64,000 nt of DNA from Clostridium jeddahitimonense (GTDB lineage: Bacteria > Bacillota > Clostridia > Clostridiales > Clostridiaceae): NCBI GenBank assembly GCA_000753455.2, contig LM994670.1:1678794-1742793 (forward strand), in the 5' to 3' direction. Shown in pieces: positions 26,202 through 35,263 of this stretch; position 1 is the first letter of the stretch, and each line of letters begins with the position of its first letter. The notes under the pieces are model-generated. The model had not been told where the DNA came from and did not search any database. It was given only the letters and a program-made list of their open reading frames with translations. The translations under genes were made by a program, and so were the position numbers.

Positions 26202-27821
26202 ATGGATTACAGTTTTTTAGATGTACAGCATATACGGATGAAGAAAATTGGAGCATATGCGATTCTTTTTAGAAATAGCATTGCTAAAGGTACTTGGAGA
26301 AAATATGGATTTATAGAGGGTTATGAGCAGGATAATTTGATTTTTGCAGTATTGCTTTACATAATGGAGCAGTCTTTAAAAGAGGAAATATGCACAATAG
26401 ATCATATTGGATATTTTATAGATGAAGTTAATAATGTTCATTTCAAGAAGGAAATAACTTATGAAGAGAGTAAAGAACTTGCTGAATTCATGGTTAATAG
26501 CGTATTTTGTGATGAAGGAAAAGCTATGTATTTTAATGCTTATAATTTTAGGGAAGGTGAATATAATCCAATTAATATAAGCTTTATTAAGAATAAAATG
26601 GAATATGTTGATGGAGTAAGAAGAGCTTCATATTCATTAACAGATGACGGGTATTCTCTATTATTATCAACTTTAGAAATAGAAGAAAATCTTAAAATGA
26701 CTATTCATGAAATAGTATTTAAGATGCATTTAGAAAAAGCTTCTTATGATAAAGCTGTAGATGATATAAAAAATATATTTAATATGCTTAGAATCAGAGT
26801 TCAAAGTATGGAGGAAGCTATAAGAAAGATAAGGGAGAATCCTTTAAGCTATTCTATTGATGATTATAAAGGGATGATGGAAGGAAATCTTGAACTGTTA
26901 AATAATACTAAGATTAAATTTAATATACATAGGGAAATGGTAAGTGAAAAGATTAGAGAATTTAATGAGCATGATATACAAATTAGAGCCTTGAATGATG
27001 AGGAAAAAGAAAATTTAGAAAACTTAAAAATAATTGAAGGTTATTTAAATAAAACAATAGATGAAGATCAAAGAATATTAAAAAAGCACTTTGATTTAAA
27101 AAGCATATATGGAAATGAGCTTGAAAATATTTCCAAAATGTCTTTAATTGAAAGATTTAATTTCAGAACAGAGATTTTTGAAAAGATACTTAGTAATCCA
27201 GAAAAACTTGAAAATATAGACTTTTTCTTTAGGCCTCTATTTAAAACAGATCCTAAAAAGATGTATAACATAAATAAAGCATTAGAGTATCAGAGAAACA
27301 TAAAAAAAGGTGAAGTAGATGATGATACTGAATTATCCTTTGAAGAAAGTGATTTAATAGAAGCTGTAAATAAAAAGAAGCTGGAAAGATTAGAAAAGTA
27401 CAAGAAGGTAATTGAGATTATTTTAGAACTTTCAGTTCAGTATAATAGCATTTCTTTAAGTGAAATAAAAGAATTAATAAATGAAAGTAATATTCTAATG
27501 GACAAACTTATACCAACAGTAGAAATCTTTAGAGAAGTTATTATTGAGATGCTTAAAAATAAAAGTATAGATATTTCCGAAATAAGAGAAGAAATGAAAA
27601 ATTCAGTGGACAATGGAGAGATTGAATTCCAATTAAATAAGAGTATTCTTGAACTTATTGATAATAATGAGAGATTAATGTTTATTAAAAAAATTAAGGT
27701 GAAAAAATTAGTTGGTGAAGAGGATATAAAACTTGAAGGCGTAAGAGATGAAAATGGTTCTATAAAGAATTTTATATGTTCTGATATAAGCTTTGAGGTT
27801 ATAGGAGGGTTAAAAGGGTAA
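26202..27821 (+). CDS. jetA: Wadjet kleisin-like subunit JetA
   Basis: 539 aa. It begins FLDVQHIRMKKIGAYAILFRNSIAKGTWRKYGFIEGYEQDN and then is largely helical with coiled-coil stretches (residues 180-300), as expected of the JetA (DUF5716-type) kleisin that bridges the SMC subunit heads. AGGAG precedes its ATG. The stop overlaps the jetB start by one base (TAATG). It would act in the cytoplasm as part of the plasmid-sensing loop-extruding complex. Confidence 0.85.
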   Translation: MDYSFLDVQHIRMKKIGAYAILFRNSIAKGTWRKYGFIEGYEQDNLIFAVLLYIMEQSLKEEICTIDHIGYFIDEVNNVHFKKEITYEESKELAEFMVNSVFCDEGKAMYFNAYNFREGEYNPINISFIKNKMEYVDGVRRASYSLTDDGYSLLLSTLEIEENLKMTIHEIVFKMHLEKASYDKAVDDIKNIFNMLRIRVQSMEEAIRKIRENPLSYSIDDYKGMMEGNLELLNNTKIKFNIHREMVSEKIREFNEHDIQIRALNDEEKENLENLKIIEGYLNKTIDEDQRILKKHFDLKSIYGNELENISKMSLIERFNFRTEIFEKILSNPEKLENIDFFFRPLFKTDPKKMYNINKALEYQRNIKKGEVDDDTELSFEESDLIEAVNKKKLERLEKYKKVIEIILELSVQYNSISLSEIKELINESNILMDKLIPTVEIFREVIIEMLKNKSIDISEIREEMKNSVDNGEIEFQLNKSILELIDNNERLMFIKKIKVKKLVGEEDIKLEGVRDENGSIKNFICSDISFEVIGGLKG

Positions 27822-28528
27822 TGGCATATTCAATAGATGAAATTAAAATAAGTAATAATATTTTTTATTATTTGTTAAAGCATGGAGAACTAAAAGAAGA
27901 TGAAAGTGATTTATATAAGGGTTATTGTGAAAATGAAAGTATAACAGAGCTTGTAAAAGAATTAGGAGAGGCTTCAGAGTGTTATGTAAATAAGTACGGT
28001 GGAGTGGTTTATCTTATACCAAAGGAAGATAATGATTACCTAGGGTATTCTAAAGGTGAACTTAAAAAGGCTTTATGCAAATCAGGAGCTAATGACAAGG
28101 ATTATTATCTTTCACAATTTGTAATTTTAACCTTATTAGTTACATTCTATAATTCACAGGGTATATCAAGTAAGTCTCGTGATTATATAAAGGTTGGAGA
28201 ATTTTTAAATATTATTACTGATAGGCTTAATGATGGCGTTGAAAGAGCAGAGACAAATGGAGAACAGGGAATAGCATTTTCAAATATATTAGAAAGATTT
28301 GAAGCCTTAAAAAGTAGTGATAAAAAAACAACAGCTAAGACTACTAAGGAAGGATTTATTAATACCATATTAGATTTTTTAGATACACAGGGGTTAATTC
28401 AATATATTAAAGCTGATGATATGATAAAAACAACTAAAAAGCTAGATAACTTTATGGATTGGAATTTATTAAATAGAAATAACTATACTAGGGTATTAAG
28501 AGCATTGGGAGAAGATATAGATGAGTAA
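27821..28528 (+). CDS. jetB: Wadjet KITE-like subunit JetB
   Basis: 235 aa. It is predicted as the tandem winged-helix (KITE) partner that binds the kleisin, like MukE. Visible: NIFYYLLKHGELKEDESDLYKGY, then YVNKYGGVVYLIPKEDNDYLGYSKGELKK and a long C-terminal helix. The position between jetA and jetC, with a 1-nt overlap upstream and an 8-nt overlap downstream, makes the assignment firm although the sequence is divergent. Confidence 0.83.
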   Translation: MAYSIDEIKISNNIFYYLLKHGELKEDESDLYKGYCENESITELVKELGEASECYVNKYGGVVYLIPKEDNDYLGYSKGELKKALCKSGANDKDYYLSQFVILTLLVTFYNSQGISSKSRDYIKVGEFLNIITDRLNDGVERAETNGEQGIAFSNILERFEALKSSDKKTTAKTTKEGFINTILDFLDTQGLIQYIKADDMIKTTKKLDNFMDWNLLNRNNYTRVLRALGEDIDE

Positions 28529-31500
28529 AATAAATAAACTGAGATTTATAAATTTAAATTATAATAATAACACCATGAGGATTGATGATGAAACTTTTTA
28601 TCTTGATGGTGAAAATACTATGCTTAATTTAAGGAATGGAGGGGGTAAGTCTGTACTAGTTCAGATGGTTATGGCTCCTTTTGTTAATAGAAGATATAGA
28701 ACCATGAAAGATAGAACATTTGAAAGTTACTTCACTTCATCTACCCCTACTTATATTTTAGTAGAATGGAAGCTTGATGACGGTGCAGGTTACTTATTAA
28801 CTGGAATGATGGTAAGAAAAAAGGAAAATGTATCGGATGAAGATTCAAAAGAAAAGTTAGATATAATAAATTTTATCCATGAATATAGAAGTAAAAATCC
28901 TTATGACATAGATAGTATTCCAATAATTGAAGTTAAATCAAACAGCAAGGTTATTAAAAGCTTTGGAAATGCTAAAAAGCTATTTGAAGATTTAAAAAAG
29001 GATAGAAATTTAAAGTTTAATTATTATGATATGAATAATTCTGTTACAATAAGAAATTACTTTAAAAAGCTTCAAGAGTTTAAAATAAATTATAAAGAAT
29101 GGGAAACCATAATTAAACAAATAAACTTAAAAGAATCAGGTTTATCAGAATTATTTGTTAAAGCTAAAGATAGTTCAGGACTGGTTAAAGAATGGTTCTT
29201 GCCTGCTATTGAAAATAAGCTTAATAAGGAAGAAGACAGAATAAAAAATTATGTAGAGCTAGTAAATTGTTATATAAAACAATATAAAGATAATAAAACT
29301 AATCTTGATAGAAAAGAAAAAATAGAGTTTTTTAATGAATTATCTAAAGAGTTATTAGAAGTTAGTGATGGCTTTATAGAGGCAATAGATAACAGAAAAG
29401 CTATAGAAAATAAACTTGCAAACATAATTCAGTTTTTAAGATTAAGCTATAAAGAAAAGTTAAATGAAGAGCAGCAGCTAGATGAATTAGTTGATAATTT
29501 AAATAGTCAGATTAAAGAGTTATTATATGAAAAAGAATCTATAGCTATTTATAAGAAGAAAGATGAAAAAATGGAGTTAGAAAATAAGCTTTCAGAAGAA
29601 TCTTCATTAGTGATAAAAAGTGAAAAAAAGAAAGCTAGCTTAACAAAAAAAAGGAATATCCTTGAATGTGCTAAAATACATAGAGAATATCAAGAGAAAT
29701 CAAAGGAATTACAGCAGGTAGAAACTGAATTAAAAATAATAAAGGAAAAAAATAAAGATAATGCTCCTAAAATTAATAATATAGGTTTTACATTAAAAGA
29801 AATGCTATCCAATCAGCTAAATGAAATAAGAGAAAATCTAAAATTAAAAAATATTGAAAAAGAAAGTATTATTTTTAATAAGAAAAAAGAAAGTGATATG
29901 TTATCAGAAAATAGAAAGGCTATTAATGGATTAGTAGGTCAAGAGGGTGGCCTTAAAGCTAAAATAAATTTATTTAATAAATCAGAAGAAGGTTTCAATA
30001 AGAGATTTAACAAGAATATTTGCAGAAATATTTCTGGTTTTTATTATGATGAGGATCTATTAAGTTTTGAAAAAGAAAATAAGGATAATAGGTTAGCCTT
30101 AGAAAAAGAAAAGACAGAGGCTGGAGAAAGTCTATTAAAAGCCCAAGAGGATCTTAAAAGTAGTAAAAGTGAAAAAGATAGGAATATAAAACAATATTCA
30201 GAGGTTAATAGCAATTTAAATATGAAAAGAGATGAATTAGCTAAACTTGAAGAGGAAATAGAAAAACATAAAGAAATAATTAAATATGTAGAATTCACAG
30301 CAGATAAAGTATTTAATAAAGAAGAAATCATAGCTGCTTTTAATAAGAAAATAAACTTCTTAAAAGATGAGGAGATAAATTTAATAAGAAAATGTGATAA
30401 ATTAGAGGCAGAACTTGAAAAACTAAAAGGTGGAAAAGTTTTAGAGCTAACTAAAGATATAGAAGAAAAGTTAAAGAATAGAGATATAACTATTAAGTAT
30501 GGTATGGAGTGGCTTAAGCAAAATGGATTCTCTTATGAAAGGAATTCTGAAATAGTTAAGAAAAACCCATTCATTCCATATTCTTTAATAATGAATGAAA
30601 ATGAAATTGAAAGCTTGCAAAAGGAAAGCTTAGATATTTTTACTTCAACACCTATCTCTATAATTAATAGAGTTGATTTAGAAAAAGAGATTAATAATAA
30701 TTCTAATGAAATAGTTTCATTCCAAGGATTAAATTTTTTTGTATCATTTAACGATAAGTTATTGAATGAAGAAGAACTTAAAAAGTTAATTAGTGTTACA
30801 GAAAAAAATTTAACTTCCTATAAGAAAAACTTAAATGACAAAAAAGAAGCTATAAAGCTCTATGAAGATAGGAGAGGCATAATTGAACATTCAAAATTGG
30901 ATGAAAAATACTATATTGAATTAAAACAGGTTATTGAAGATTTAGAGAATGAAGCCAATGAATTAAGGCAAAGAGAAATAGAATTAGAGAGATTAATTGG
31001 CAATATTGAAGATAGAATTAAAAGCTTTGAGTTAGCCTTAAGAAATATTGATAATAATATAAGAATAAATGAAGAAATATCAGCAGCATTTACAGAACTT
31101 TGCGAAGAGTATTTTCTTTATAAGAAAAACCATGAGTTATTAGAAGAACTAAAAGAAAAGATAAATATAATAAATGGCTTAATAAGTAAAGGTGAGAACA
31201 CTATTGTAAAGCTTACTGAGGAGATTGAAAATATAAATGAATTAATAAGAAATTATGGAAATGACGAAGATAAGCTTCAAGGTGTACTTTCTAGATTTAC
31301 TATTTATACTGATGGGGAAATAATTAAAAAAGATGTAGAAGATTTATTAGCAGAATATGATGCATTAAATAAAGAAATTATTGGAACTGAAAAAGAGTTA
31401 ACTAAAACAAGAATTGATCTGGAGAAAAAATTTAAAGATATAGAAAATGAGTTGAACATAAAAAGTGATGCATATAGACTTTTAGAAGAGGATTATATCA

Positions 31501-32912
31501 ATGAAATATACAATCTTCAAAAGGAACTAGAAGTTTCAAGAAACTTAGAAAAAGAAGAAGAAGAATATAAGATATTATATAAAAATGCAAAAGATACAGA
31601 AATAAACCTTGCTAAGGTAAAAGTAAATATTGAAGATTTATATAAGAAATTATTAAAGGACTTTGATAAGTCAGAACCAAAAGATAAAGAAGTTTTATTT
31701 GAAAAGAATTTTAATGAAGAAATAGTTAAGCTTCAGTTGGAGATTAAAGATGTTGAGCAGAATAAGAAAATAGCTATAAATGATGGATTGGAATTTAAAC
31801 AGAACTTAACAAGCTTAAGTGAGTTTGAAGTTTTAGAAATTGTTTCAACAGAAGAAATTAAGATACCGATTAAAGAGTTAAAAACTACTGTGGGTAAAAC
31901 AAGACGTGATTTAACTAATATTAAAGATACAGAAATAAAATTTGCAAGCAAATTAAATAACCTTGTTTTAGAAATGGAAACCAAGGATGAATTCAAAGGA
32001 GAAACCTTATTTAAAGATGCCATTATAACTCTTAAATCCTTAACTTCAGAACCAATAAAATTTAAGTCTCACTTAGGGTTTGTTACTGATTCTTATAATA
32101 AATTAATAGAGAGATTATTAGTTGATATTGAGATGATAGAAAAAGAAGAAAATAAAATATTAGAAAGTATTTTAGAGTATATAGAAGATATTCATAAAAA
32201 TATTGAAAAAATAGATGATAACTCAAGTATTACTATAAACAATAATAGAATAAAGATGCTTAAAATATACGTAGATAGTTTTAGTGAAAACAAAGAGTTA
32301 TATAAGATTAAGCTTAAAGATTATATTGAAACTATAAGAGATAGAAGTTTAAAAGAGTTAGAGAAAAATAATAATATAGAAGATACAGTAAGTAATGGAA
32401 TCAACACCTTTAAACTTTATGATGAAGTTATTGGTATAGGAAATGTTAATATTAAGCTATATAAAATAGAAGAGGATAAGCAAAGATTAATAACATGGAA
32501 TGAAGTTTCAAAAAATTCAGGTGGAGAAGGGTTCCTTTCAGCCTTTGTAATATTATCAAGTCTACTATCCTATATGAGAAAAGATGAAAGCGATATATTT
32601 AGTAGAAAAGAAGGTGGAAAAGTAATTATAATGGATAATCCATTTGCTCAAACAAGTTCAGTCCATCTTCTAAAACCACTTATGGATATAGCAAAGAAAA
32701 GTAATACTCAGCTTATATGCTTAACTGGATTAGGTGGAGATTCTATATATAATAGATTCGATAATATATATGTGTTAAATTTAATATCCTCAAAATTAAA
32801 GAGCGGACTAAAAATAATGAAAAGTGAACACGTTAAAGGTGGAGAGGATAAAGAAGTAGAGGTTTTAGTTTCTTCTAGGTTCAAAATAGAAGATCAGATG
32901 AGATTATTCTAA
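28521..32912 (+). CDS. jetC: Wadjet SMC/MukB-like ATPase JetC
   Basis: 1463 aa SMC-type protein. Walker A is LRNGGGKSVLVQMV near residue 37. Two long coiled coils (about 240-650 and 760-1250) flank a hinge-like region around 660-720. The C-terminal head carries the signature NSGGEGFLSAFVILSSLL (about 1332) and Walker B KVIIMDNPFAQTSS (about 1370). It hydrolyses ATP to extrude DNA loops and recognise small circles. It is longer than type I JetC, consistent with a type II or III Wadjet; I do not fix the subtype. It is the last gene of the operon. Confidence 0.92.
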   Translation: MSKINKLRFINLNYNNNTMRIDDETFYLDGENTMLNLRNGGGKSVLVQMVMAPFVNRRYRTMKDRTFESYFTSSTPTYILVEWKLDDGAGYLLTGMMVRKKENVSDEDSKEKLDIINFIHEYRSKNPYDIDSIPIIEVKSNSKVIKSFGNAKKLFEDLKKDRNLKFNYYDMNNSVTIRNYFKKLQEFKINYKEWETIIKQINLKESGLSELFVKAKDSSGLVKEWFLPAIENKLNKEEDRIKNYVELVNCYIKQYKDNKTNLDRKEKIEFFNELSKELLEVSDGFIEAIDNRKAIENKLANIIQFLRLSYKEKLNEEQQLDELVDNLNSQIKELLYEKESIAIYKKKDEKMELENKLSEESSLVIKSEKKKASLTKKRNILECAKIHREYQEKSKELQQVETELKIIKEKNKDNAPKINNIGFTLKEMLSNQLNEIRENLKLKNIEKESIIFNKKKESDMLSENRKAINGLVGQEGGLKAKINLFNKSEEGFNKRFNKNICRNISGFYYDEDLLSFEKENKDNRLALEKEKTEAGESLLKAQEDLKSSKSEKDRNIKQYSEVNSNLNMKRDELAKLEEEIEKHKEIIKYVEFTADKVFNKEEIIAAFNKKINFLKDEEINLIRKCDKLEAELEKLKGGKVLELTKDIEEKLKNRDITIKYGMEWLKQNGFSYERNSEIVKKNPFIPYSLIMNENEIESLQKESLDIFTSTPISIINRVDLEKEINNNSNEIVSFQGLNFFVSFNDKLLNEEELKKLISVTEKNLTSYKKNLNDKKEAIKLYEDRRGIIEHSKLDEKYYIELKQVIEDLENEANELRQREIELERLIGNIEDRIKSFELALRNIDNNIRINEEISAAFTELCEEYFLYKKNHELLEELKEKINIINGLISKGENTIVKLTEEIENINELIRNYGNDEDKLQGVLSRFTIYTDGEIIKKDVEDLLAEYDALNKEIIGTEKELTKTRIDLEKKFKDIENELNIKSDAYRLLEEDYINEIYNLQKELEVSRNLEKEEEEYKILYKNAKDTEINLAKVKVNIEDLYKKLLKDFDKSEPKDKEVLFEKNFNEEIVKLQLEIKDVEQNKKIAINDGLEFKQNLTSLSEFEVLEIVSTEEIKIPIKELKTTVGKTRRDLTNIKDTEIKFASKLNNLVLEMETKDEFKGETLFKDAIITLKSLTSEPIKFKSHLGFVTDSYNKLIERLLVDIEMIEKEENKILESILEYIEDIHKNIEKIDDNSSITINNNRIKMLKIYVDSFSENKELYKIKLKDYIETIRDRSLKELEKNNNIEDTVSNGINTFKLYDEVIGIGNVNIKLYKIEEDKQRLITWNEVSKNSGGEGFLSAFVILSSLLSYMRKDESDIFSRKEGGKVIIMDNPFAQTSSVHLLKPLMDIAKKSNTQLICLTGLGGDSIYNRFDNIYVLNLISSKLKSGLKIMKSEHVKGGEDKEVEVLVSSRFKIEDQMRLF

Positions 32913-32969
32913 GAAGTTAGAAAAGATAGAATAAGGCACTGGAAAAATATAAATAAAGTTAACAATAAA

Positions 32970-33243
32970 AAATCCTCTCTTAAATTTTAGTAACCAAATG
33001 GCAATGCAAAGCATTTCCATTTGGTAGGGTATTCAACGTCCAGTAAAATTCTAGTGACAAGCTTTTGTCTGTTACCGGCTTATTTTTAGATTGTAATGAA
33101 GTATAAGTAATCTTAGATGTTTTTCATTCGAGAACTTTGTTATTAACTTTATTGACTTTATTTTAAAATCGTTGTTGAGATCTTTACTTGTACATGGAAA
33201 ATAAATGGTTATTGAATGTACTACTGAAGGCGCCACGCATTGT
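32970..33243. repeat. Long structured repeat A (about 260 bp, composite of two end hairpins)
   Basis: It aligns at roughly three-quarters identity or better with 38672-38935. The left end is a hairpin (CCAAATG/CATTTGG with AATGC/GCATT) followed by ATTCAACGTCCAG and CTAGTGACAAGC. The right end (33208-33243) is an inverted copy of the same kind of end sequence (ATTGAATGTACTACTGAAGG). This gives a MITE-like unit with related inverted ends. It sits just after jetC and runs into an ABC-permease fragment. Confidence 0.7.
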
Positions 33244-33489
33244 TATATCTTTGCAGAGCTTGTATTAATAATACTTTATATATCACAAATAACAAGTGTA
33301 GTTGCTTATAATGAAGGCTTTGAAAACATCTTTTCAAGATTAAAGGTATCTAAAGCTAGTTATTTTACTATTGTATTATCAAAGATTATATTGGGAGTTA
33401 TCGTAGGTATAATTCAAATTATAATAGTCTATTTTGTAAGTACCTTTTTCTTAAGGATTAATTGGATGAAAATCTTAAGGAGATTATAG
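33241..33489 (+). pseudogene. ABC-2 permease fragment fused to repeat A
   Basis: A short open frame starting inside the repeat reads ELVLIILYISQITSVVAYNE, then FSRLKVSKASYFTIVLSKII and a further hydrophobic helix. This resembles the middle of an ABC-2-type export permease. The N-terminal residues come from repeat sequence and no transporter N-terminus is present, so insertion of the repeat probably truncated the gene. Confidence 0.6.
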
Positions 33490-34538
33490 GGGTATTAATA
33501 GCGCCCCAGACATTGTTATAGTATTTTTAAAATTTGCCTTTGGAAGAGATATGAATTATAAGGTAGGTGTAGTGGATACGGATAATATATATATATTTCA
33601 AAGGAGATAATAGAAGTCATAAATAAAATAGAGGATGTGGATATAGTAGACATAAGTAAAGATAATTATGAAATGCTGCTAGTATCTCACCAAATAGAAT
33701 TAGCTATTATAATAGAAGAAAATTTTTTGGATGAGGTATTGAATTTAAAGGATTTAAAAATTACTATTAAAGCAATTTCTAATAGTTATGTAAATTAAAC
33801 CTTAGTATCAATAATAAAAGCAAAGGTAAAGGATTTGAGGTTGACAGCCAAGGTAAGTGAGAATAATATAGGTAAATTTATAGAGCTTAATGAAGGTCAT
33901 AAAAATAATTTTGTTAATTATACTTTAAGTGAAGTTAAGGAAAGTAGACCAGCCATAGAAAATTCTATAGGAATAGTTATAATGATGATACTAATAAGTG
34001 ATGCCTCTATTACAAATTTTTTTATTGAAGATGAAGAGCAGGATACCAAAACTAGAGTTTTAGTAAGTGGAATATCATAATATAAATACTATCCAGATTT
34101 ACTTATAGTATTTTATTTAATGTCTGCCATTAGTAGCATTATATATTATGATTTATGCAAAATCCTAAACTTAGATTTTGGAATGATTAATACTAATAAT
34201 TTTTTAGTAGTTATGCTATTGCTCAATTTAGTAGCTATATTCTTAAATTTATGTATATTTAGTTTTACAAGAAATAGGTATGTTGCTAGCGTTGTTAATA
34301 TATTAACAGTTATGCCGAGCTGTATGCTATCAGAAGTATTTTGGGACTTTAATATTATGCCAGCTTACTTACAAAATATAGGAACCTTAGGCCGCAGAGA
34401 TTAGTATATATAAGCATAGAAAAATTACAGGCCTATGGTAGCTTGAGTTATATAAATGATTATATTTTTTATATTATAGATATTTCATTTATTTTGTTTA
34501 CTTTAAGCTTATTTATATTTACAATAAGAAAAACATAA
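33490..34538 (+). pseudogene. Degraded second ABC-2 permease
   Basis: Reading across several stops and frame changes gives one permease: a first helix near FLKFAFGRDMNYKVGVVDTDN, an extracellular part (EIIEVINKIEDVDIVDISKDN), helices in SIGIVIMMILISD, YPDLLIVFYLMSAISSIIYY and NFLVVMLLLNLVAIFLNLCI, and a C-terminal helix ending FTIRKT at 34538. Breaks lie near 33600, 33798, 34078 and 34400. The layout matches paired ABC-2 exporters related to bacteriocin or antibiotic export. No ATPase gene is present. Confidence 0.7.
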
Positions 34539-34932
34539 AGTGGATGTTACTTAAAGGTAGTAGCCATTATCTTATATATAAATAATATTACTATTAAATA
34601 TAAAAAATATGTATCAAAGTAACCCTTAATAAATAAGTTATAAGGGTATTACTAAAAATACATACCTTAAAAGAAAATTTGCCAAAGAGAGTGTGTTAAT
34701 ACCCATATACTTATTACAACCTCAAAGCAATTCTAGAAACCAAGAATTTCAATGATTAATATCTCTTAGCAAAAAATGGCTGTTACTAGAAGATAACTGC
34801 CATTTTTTATGAAAGTAATTGCTATAGAGGAAAAAGAGAGAAGTATTACTATGTGTATAGTGAAAATATACCTTATAATATAATAGGATAAACAAGAGAA
34901 TAACTCTAATATTTAATGGATAGGAGATTATT
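34539..34932. other. Spacer with weak repeat copy and terminator
   Basis: No gene. Around 34705-34755 a degenerate copy of the island repeat may be present (ACAACCTCA...TTTCAATGATTAATATC), though this is weak. At 34771-34808 AAAATGGCTGTTA pairs with TAACTGCCATTTT, followed by T residues: a good terminator with no intact gene before it. TAGGAG at 34920 serves the next gene. Confidence 0.5.
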
Positions 34933-35247
34933 ATGGATAAAATAATAGAAAGAATAAGAAGATTTAGAGAAGATAGAGAATGGGATCAATTCCATACACC
35001 AGAAAACTTAGCAAAGGCCATAAACATAGAAGCAGGAGAATTATTAGAGCATTTCTTATGGGATAATAACTTTAACAAAGAAGAAGTATGCGAAGAACTA
35101 TCAGATGTTATGGTTTATTGTCTGCATATGGGTGACGCCTTAGGTGTTGATATTGAAGATATCATAAATAAAAAAATGGATAAAAACGAAAAGAAGTATC
35201 CAGTGGAAAAGTCCAAGGGAAATAGTAAGAAGTATACTGAATTATAG
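34933..35247 (+). CDS. MazG-like nucleotide pyrophosphohydrolase
   Basis: 104 aa, all-alpha NTP-PPase of the MazG/dCTP pyrophosphatase type. The metal site is EAGELLEHFLWD (ExxE) followed by EELSDVMVYCLHMGDALGVD (ExxD). It hydrolyses a (d)NTP to NMP and pyrophosphate; the preferred base is unknown. It lies 16 nt before the DUF2075 gene with a good ribosome site, so the two are co-expressed. In a defence island it may clean modified nucleotides or deplete a nucleotide pool, but that is inference. Confidence 0.88.
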   Translation: MDKIIERIRRFREDREWDQFHTPENLAKAINIEAGELLEHFLWDNNFNKEEVCEELSDVMVYCLHMGDALGVDIEDIINKKMDKNEKKYPVEKSKGNSKKYTEL

Positions 35248-35263
35248 AAAGAAGAGATTAATA

